Of a stretch of 9,844 bases of DNA, positions 6,058 through 9,844 are shown one piece after another. Under the pieces are notes generated by a model. The model was given only the letters and a program-made list of their open reading frames with translations, did no database searches and was not told where the DNA came from. The DNA is from Muribaculaceae bacterium (GTDB lineage: Bacteria; Bacteroidota; Bacteroidia; Bacteroidales; Muribaculaceae). Each line of letters opens with the position of its first letter. Within the stretch, counting starts at the first letter, position 1. The position numbers and the translations under genes are program-made. The stretch lies in assembly GCA_017962285.1 (NCBI GenBank), contig JAGCVR010000072.1, positions 1 through 9,844 on the forward strand. Direction: 5' to 3'.

Positions 6058-7020
6058 ATGCATTGGGCAAAATTCACATCTGTATTTCTAATTTGTTTCA
6101 CATTGATGGCATGTGCAGGTAAAAAACCTTCGGGAACCGAATCGTCTCAAAACGAGGCTGTAACCGCAAACGTACCTTCGTTTTGCGCCGATTCCGCCAT
6201 GGCTTTTGTTACGGCGCAGTGTGGGTTCGGGCCGCGGATTCCGGCTTCATCCGAGCATGGGAAATGTGTGCAGTGGTTGCAGGATAAGATGCAGTCGTTT
6301 GGTGCTGATGTGCAGTTGCAAAAAGGTACTGTAACCGATTTCAAGGGACAATCTCTGGAAATTACAAACATAATGGCGTCGCTAAGTCCGCAGTTCAACG
6401 AGCGCGTGCTGCTCCTGGCGCATTACGATTCGCGCCCCTGGGCAGATGCCGACCCCGACCCCGCCAATCACAGCAAACCAGTGATGGGGGCTAACGACGG
6501 AGCAAGCGGTGTGTCGGTACTGATGGAACTGGCGCGTGTACTTTCGCGCGACACACTGAATGTGGGTGTGGATATCCTTTTCGTTGACGCAGAGGATATG
6601 GGCGACAATGGCGATGAAATGTCGTGGGCGCTGGGAACTCAATACTGGGTCAAAAACCTGCCGCGTGAGGACTACAAGCCCGTCCATGCCATTCTACTTG
6701 ATATGGTGGGGGCGACCGGCGCGCAGTTTGGTTTCGAGTTCTTCTCGCAGCAGTATGCCCCTGGCACAGTCTCTGCCGTGTGGGATGCCGCTTCGTCGGC
6801 GGGGTTCTCGTCTTATTTCACGAGGAGAGCAGGCGGAGCCATCACCGATGACCACGTTTTCCTCTGCAAAGCCGGGATTCCGTGCATCGACATCATCGAC
6901 CTTCGCCAAGGCGGATTCTTCCCGCAGTGGCACACTGCGGGTGACGTGCCGTCGGTAATCGACCCTGCCACTCTTCGTGCCGTGGGACAGACCCTTCTCG
7001 CCTTTCTGTACTCGCTATAA
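6058..7020 (+). CDS. Glutaminyl-peptide cyclotransferase-like M28-family lipoprotein
   Basis: The 320-residue protein is predicted to be a lipoprotein: a short hydrophobic N-terminus ends in the lipobox LMAC, with Cys19 as the lipid-bearing residue, followed by a polar linker to about residue 40. The rest is a zinc-dependent M28/glutaminyl-cyclase fold. Key residues seen are AHYDSRPWAD (121-130), Asp147 in GANDGASG, Glu179/Asp180 in FVDAEDMGD, Asp215 in LLDMVG, Asp264/Asp265 in ITDDHVF, and His292 in FPQWHTAGD. By comparison with animal glutaminyl cyclase, the zinc ligands would be Asp147, Asp180 and His292, and Glu179, Asp215 and Asp265 the acid/base residues. This pattern, without the extra residues of aminopeptidases, favours cyclising N-terminal Gln to pyroglutamate in the periplasm. 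A plain M28 aminopeptidase is the alternative. ATG 6058 is set by the promoter at 6005-6035 and gives a sensible signal peptide. Confidence 0.88.
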   Translation: MHWAKFTSVFLICFTLMACAGKKPSGTESSQNEAVTANVPSFCADSAMAFVTAQCGFGPRIPASSEHGKCVQWLQDKMQSFGADVQLQKGTVTDFKGQSLEITNIMASLSPQFNERVLLLAHYDSRPWADADPDPANHSKPVMGANDGASGVSVLMELARVLSRDTLNVGVDILFVDAEDMGDNGDEMSWALGTQYWVKNLPREDYKPVHAILLDMVGATGAQFGFEFFSQQYAPGTVSAVWDAASSAGFSSYFTRRAGGAITDDHVFLCKAGIPCIDIIDLRQGGFFPQWHTAGDVPSVIDPATLRAVGQTLLAFLYSL

Positions 7021-7084
7021 TCATTGCTAAAACCCCGACAGATATAAAAACAAACAACAATCACGATATCTGAAAAAAATAATA

Positions 7085-9190
7085 ATGCTTTCAATCATCG
7101 CAGCCTCGGCTTCTATAGCTTCACAGGCACAAATAACTTACCCAGACGCTCAGCGGGTGGATACAGTTGATAACTATTTCGGCACCGATGTGCCCGACCC
7201 CTATCGCTGGCTCGAAGACGACCGCAGCCCGCAAACCGAACAATGGGTGAAGCAGGAAAACGAAATTACCCAGAATTATCTCAAGAAAATCCCCTTCCGC
7301 GATGCCGTGCGACGCCGCATCACGCAACTCGCCAACTTCGAGAAGATGGGAACACCGTTCCAGGTGAAGGACAAGATCTATTTCTTCCGCAACGATGGAC
7401 TGCAGAACCAGTCGGTGCTCTACCAGGCAATGGATTTGCAGAATCTTACTCACGGGGCAAAGCTCTTGCTCGACCCAAACACCCTTTCCGATGACGGTAC
7501 TGTGGCGCTGCAGCAGCTCAACTTCTCACACGACGGGCGCTACCTTGCCTATGTCATTACGCGAAACGGTAGCGACTGGAACGAAATCTTCGTCCTTGAC
7601 CTCGCTACCGGTGAAACGTTGCCCGATCATATCACCTGGGCTAAGTTTACCGATGCTCAGTGGCTCGGCGACGGATTCTTCTACAGCGCTTACGATGCGC
7701 CCGATGATGCCAAGTCCTCGAAAAACGAATACCACAAGGTGTTCTATCACAAGCTGGGAACGCCACAAAGCGCCGATTATGTGGAATATCAGAGCCAGAC
7801 CAATCCACTGCTGTTCTATCAGGCTTCTGTAAGCGACGACGAAAGATACGTGTTTATGTGGGAAAGCGACGGCGACGGCAACATCCTCTATGTCAAGGAC
7901 CTTAAAGACCGCAATCCTCACTATGTGCGCCTCACCGACAACATGAAATACACTGCGTCGCCAATCGGCATTGACGACGGGCGCATATTCGTGATTACCA
8001 ACGAGAATGCCCCATGCTGGAAAATCGTGGCTTTTGATGCTGAAAATCTCAGCCCGGACAATGTGTCTGAATTCATTCCCGAAAAGGAATCGGTGCTCAG
8101 CGGTGCCCAGTTGGCGAACCACAAACTCATCCTGACCTACGACCGCGATGCTTCGTCGCATCCGTTCGTCTATGACCTTAAGGGAAATCAACTCAGCGAG
8201 ATTCAGCTGCCCACATTCGGCTCGGTGGGTTTCTCCTCAAAGAAAAACAGCGACATTGTGTTCTATAGTTTCACCTCCTATGTGTTCCCCACCACAATCT
8301 ATCGCTACGACATGAATTCGGGCGTAAGTACTCAGGTGTTTGCCCCGAAGGTGGCTCTGAATCCGTCGGACTATGTTACCGAGCAGGTGTTTTATCCCAG
8401 CAAGGACGGAACAAAGATTCCCATGTTCCTTATCTATCGCAAGGGATTGAAGCGCGACGGCAAGCGGCCTACTTTTGTCTATGGCTACGGTGGCTTCAAC
8501 ATTTCAATGACACCTGGTTTCTCTTATTCCCGCACACCTTTTGCCATGCTCGACATGGGCGGTGTCTGTGCCTACACTAATCTGCGTGGTGGCGGCGAAT
8601 ATGGCGAGCGTTGGCACGAGGCCGGCACACTGATGCAGAAGCAAAACGTGTTCGACGATTTCATCGCGGCTGCCGAATATCTGATTCGTGAGGGATACAC
8701 ATGCCCGCAGAAGCTCGCCTGCAACGGCGGCAGCAACGGCGGTCTGCTCGTGGGGGCTGTGGTGAACCAGCGCCCTGACCTGTGGGCTGCAGCAGTGCCT
8801 CAGGTGGGTGTGATGGATATGCTCCGGTACCAGTACTTCACCATTGGCTGGAACTGGGCTCACGACTACGGGCGGAGCGACGACAACGCCGAGATGTTCC
8901 GTTATCTGTACGGATATTCGCCGCTGCACAACATCAGGAACGACGGCACGCGTTATCCTGCAATCATGATAACTACCGGCGACCACGACGACCGTGTGGT
9001 GCCGGCTCACTCATTCAAGTATGCAGCTACCCTGCAGGCAAGCAACACCGGCAATGCCCCGAAGCTTATCCGAATCGATTCCAAGGCGGGACACGGACAC
9101 AGCAAGCCTATCTCTAAAATCATCGATGAGTACACCGATATTCAGTCATTTATCATGTATAATTTGGGCGTGAAATATCCCCGTAAATAA
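7085..9190 (+). CDS. Secreted prolyl oligopeptidase (peptidase family S9A)
   Basis: This 701-residue serine peptidase cleaves short peptides after proline. The N-terminal substrate-entry part includes DPYRWLED (38-45); a seven-bladed propeller spans about 75-420; the alpha/beta-hydrolase domain carries GYGGFNIS (467-474), RGGGEYGERWHEAG (501-514) and the nucleophile elbow GGSNGG, with Ser550. Asp635 with Arg637 in HDDRVVP and His670 in KAGHGHSKP complete the triad. Length is normal for the family. A hydrophobic start ending in SQA before QITY suggests periplasmic export, but from ATG 7085 the signal peptide lacks its basic head. Codons just upstream, CTG-AAA-AAA-ATA-ATA from 7070, would restore it. 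The gene starts 64 nt after the cyclase gene with no clear promoter or terminator between them, so co-transcription is plausible. It probably degrades imported or released peptides for nutrition. Confidence 0.95.
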   Translation: MLSIIAASASIASQAQITYPDAQRVDTVDNYFGTDVPDPYRWLEDDRSPQTEQWVKQENEITQNYLKKIPFRDAVRRRITQLANFEKMGTPFQVKDKIYFFRNDGLQNQSVLYQAMDLQNLTHGAKLLLDPNTLSDDGTVALQQLNFSHDGRYLAYVITRNGSDWNEIFVLDLATGETLPDHITWAKFTDAQWLGDGFFYSAYDAPDDAKSSKNEYHKVFYHKLGTPQSADYVEYQSQTNPLLFYQASVSDDERYVFMWESDGDGNILYVKDLKDRNPHYVRLTDNMKYTASPIGIDDGRIFVITNENAPCWKIVAFDAENLSPDNVSEFIPEKESVLSGAQLANHKLILTYDRDASSHPFVYDLKGNQLSEIQLPTFGSVGFSSKKNSDIVFYSFTSYVFPTTIYRYDMNSGVSTQVFAPKVALNPSDYVTEQVFYPSKDGTKIPMFLIYRKGLKRDGKRPTFVYGYGGFNISMTPGFSYSRTPFAMLDMGGVCAYTNLRGGGEYGERWHEAGTLMQKQNVFDDFIAAAEYLIREGYTCPQKLACNGGSNGGLLVGAVVNQRPDLWAAAVPQVGVMDMLRYQYFTIGWNWAHDYGRSDDNAEMFRYLYGYSPLHNIRNDGTRYPAIMITTGDHDDRVVPAHSFKYAATLQASNTGNAPKLIRIDSKAGHGHSKPISKIIDEYTDIQSFIMYNLGVKYPRK

Positions 9191-9199
9191 TTTACCGCA

Positions 9200-9844
9200 A
9201 TGAAAACTCACAGTATCATCGCACGTGGTCTCTGCACCGGCTTGATGATTCTCTTATGCGCCGGAATGATTTGTGGTCAGACTCCGGATTACCTCAGCGC
9301 ACTGGGGCTCAACAAGACCATTCATTGTCTCGGCACGAACAAAGAGGATGGTGGTGACGTGGATCTCGACTTTAATTATTACACCTACGAGTTCAACCGC
9401 GACGGCCAGTTGATCTCTTATGACGAAAGCGAAACAGTGGAGGGCTCTTATAGCGAAACCGTTTACTTCAGCTGCGCCGACGGAATTCCTTACTGCTTGG
9501 AAACCACGTTTGTGGATTACTGGGCGGACTCTATTCCGGAGAACGGCATTTTCCCCGCTACGGTAAAATCCATACCATTGAGCAAAATCTACCGAGACGG
9601 CAACAGTGTGGAACTATCTTGCCAGCAGGAAGGTTACGAAATGCACGTGATGATTTCATTAGATAAGAAAAACCGCATTTCACAGGTGAGAAATCTCATA
9701 AACGGCAAGAATTACGTCTATTTCTACGGCACCGACGGCGTTCCCCGTTACACCCACGGTGAGGTGGCGTTTCCTCAGCTCGATATCATTGAAGGTCACA
9801 GGCTCAAACTGCCGAAAGTGGACCTGAAGCACGACAACCTGGAC
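9200..9844 (+). CDS. Unrecognised secreted protein, N-terminal 215 residues (cut by window edge)
   Basis: ATG 9200 lies 9 nt after the stop of the prolyl oligopeptidase gene, and the frame stays open to the right edge (215 codons). I do not recognise the family. Residues 1-26 form a signal peptide with a basic head (MKTHSIIAR) and a hydrophobic core, probably cut after ICG to leave Gln27 as the mature N-terminus. The mature part is rich in aromatic residues, Asp and alternating hydrophobic positions (for example FNYYTYEFNRDGQLISYDES and YVYFYGTDGVPRYTHG), suggesting repeated beta-strands of the kind seen in envelope beta-sheet proteins. Mature-part Cys residues occur around positions 43, 94, 101 and 142. 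The tight spacing suggests one operon with the peptidase. The missing C-terminus may hold the informative domain. Confidence 0.85.
   Translation, partial: MKTHSIIARGLCTGLMILLCAGMICGQTPDYLSALGLNKTIHCLGTNKEDGGDVDLDFNYYTYEFNRDGQLISYDESETVEGSYSETVYFSCADGIPYCLETTFVDYWADSIPENGIFPATVKSIPLSKIYRDGNSVELSCQQEGYEMHVMISLDKKNRISQVRNLINGKNYVYFYGTDGVPRYTHGEVAFPQLDIIEGHRLKLPKVDLKHDNLD

Noticed and set aside
5489..6091. 200-codon plus-strand open frame
   Set aside because: It runs antisense to the capsid-like gene, then through the divergent promoter region and into the start of the cyclase gene. Its sequence looks like a shadow translation.
7526..8191. 221-codon minus-strand open frame
   Set aside because: It is antisense to the propeller region of the prolyl oligopeptidase, with no supporting signals.

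Overview
The window looks like chromosomal DNA from a Bacteroidales bacterium (Prevotella/Bacteroides/Muribaculaceae-like). The evidence is five promoters of the Bacteroidetes type (-33 TTG/TTTG, 19-20 nt, -7 TAnnTTTG), the near absence of Shine-Dalgarno sequences, and the protein families present: an HPLGALD-type acyltransferase, a LytS/LytTR pair, a glutaminyl-cyclase-like lipoprotein and an S9A prolyl oligopeptidase. Species cannot be assigned from the sequence alone. I see no tRNA, rRNA, CRISPR array, insertion sequence or integrase.

Layout. Positions 1-405 (minus) hold the N-terminal part of a PlsC-like acyltransferase that runs off the left edge. A 266-nt divergent intergenic region carries a promoter in each direction and an exact 16-bp tandem duplication abutting the next gene. 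Two small unrecognised genes (672-1097 and 1116-1535) form an operon. The first contains two copies of a ~25-residue motif. The operon ends in a hairpin terminator that overlaps the promoter of the next operon, which runs 1692-4409: an RluA-family pseudouridine synthase, a LytS-type membrane histidine kinase and a LytTR response regulator, spaced 13-14 nt apart. Convergent to it, 4414-5847 (minus) encodes a protein that reads like a tailed-phage major capsid protein but has a hydrophobic N-terminal segment and no other recognisable phage gene nearby. A divergent promoter region follows, then 6058-7020 (glutaminyl-cyclase-like M28 lipoprotein), 7085-9190 (secreted S9A prolyl oligopeptidase) and 9200 to the right edge (unrecognised secreted protein).

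How the genes fit together. The right-hand cluster is an envelope peptide-processing set. The cyclase-like enzyme could cap N-terminal Gln as pyroglutamate, and both downstream secreted proteins are predicted to start with Gln after signal-peptide cleavage. The kinase/regulator pair is a complete two-component system sharing an operon with an RNA-modification enzyme. The least explained parts are the lone capsid-like gene and the small two-gene operon; these are the best candidates for an undescribed system or a domesticated phage remnant, but a link between them is only a hypothesis.
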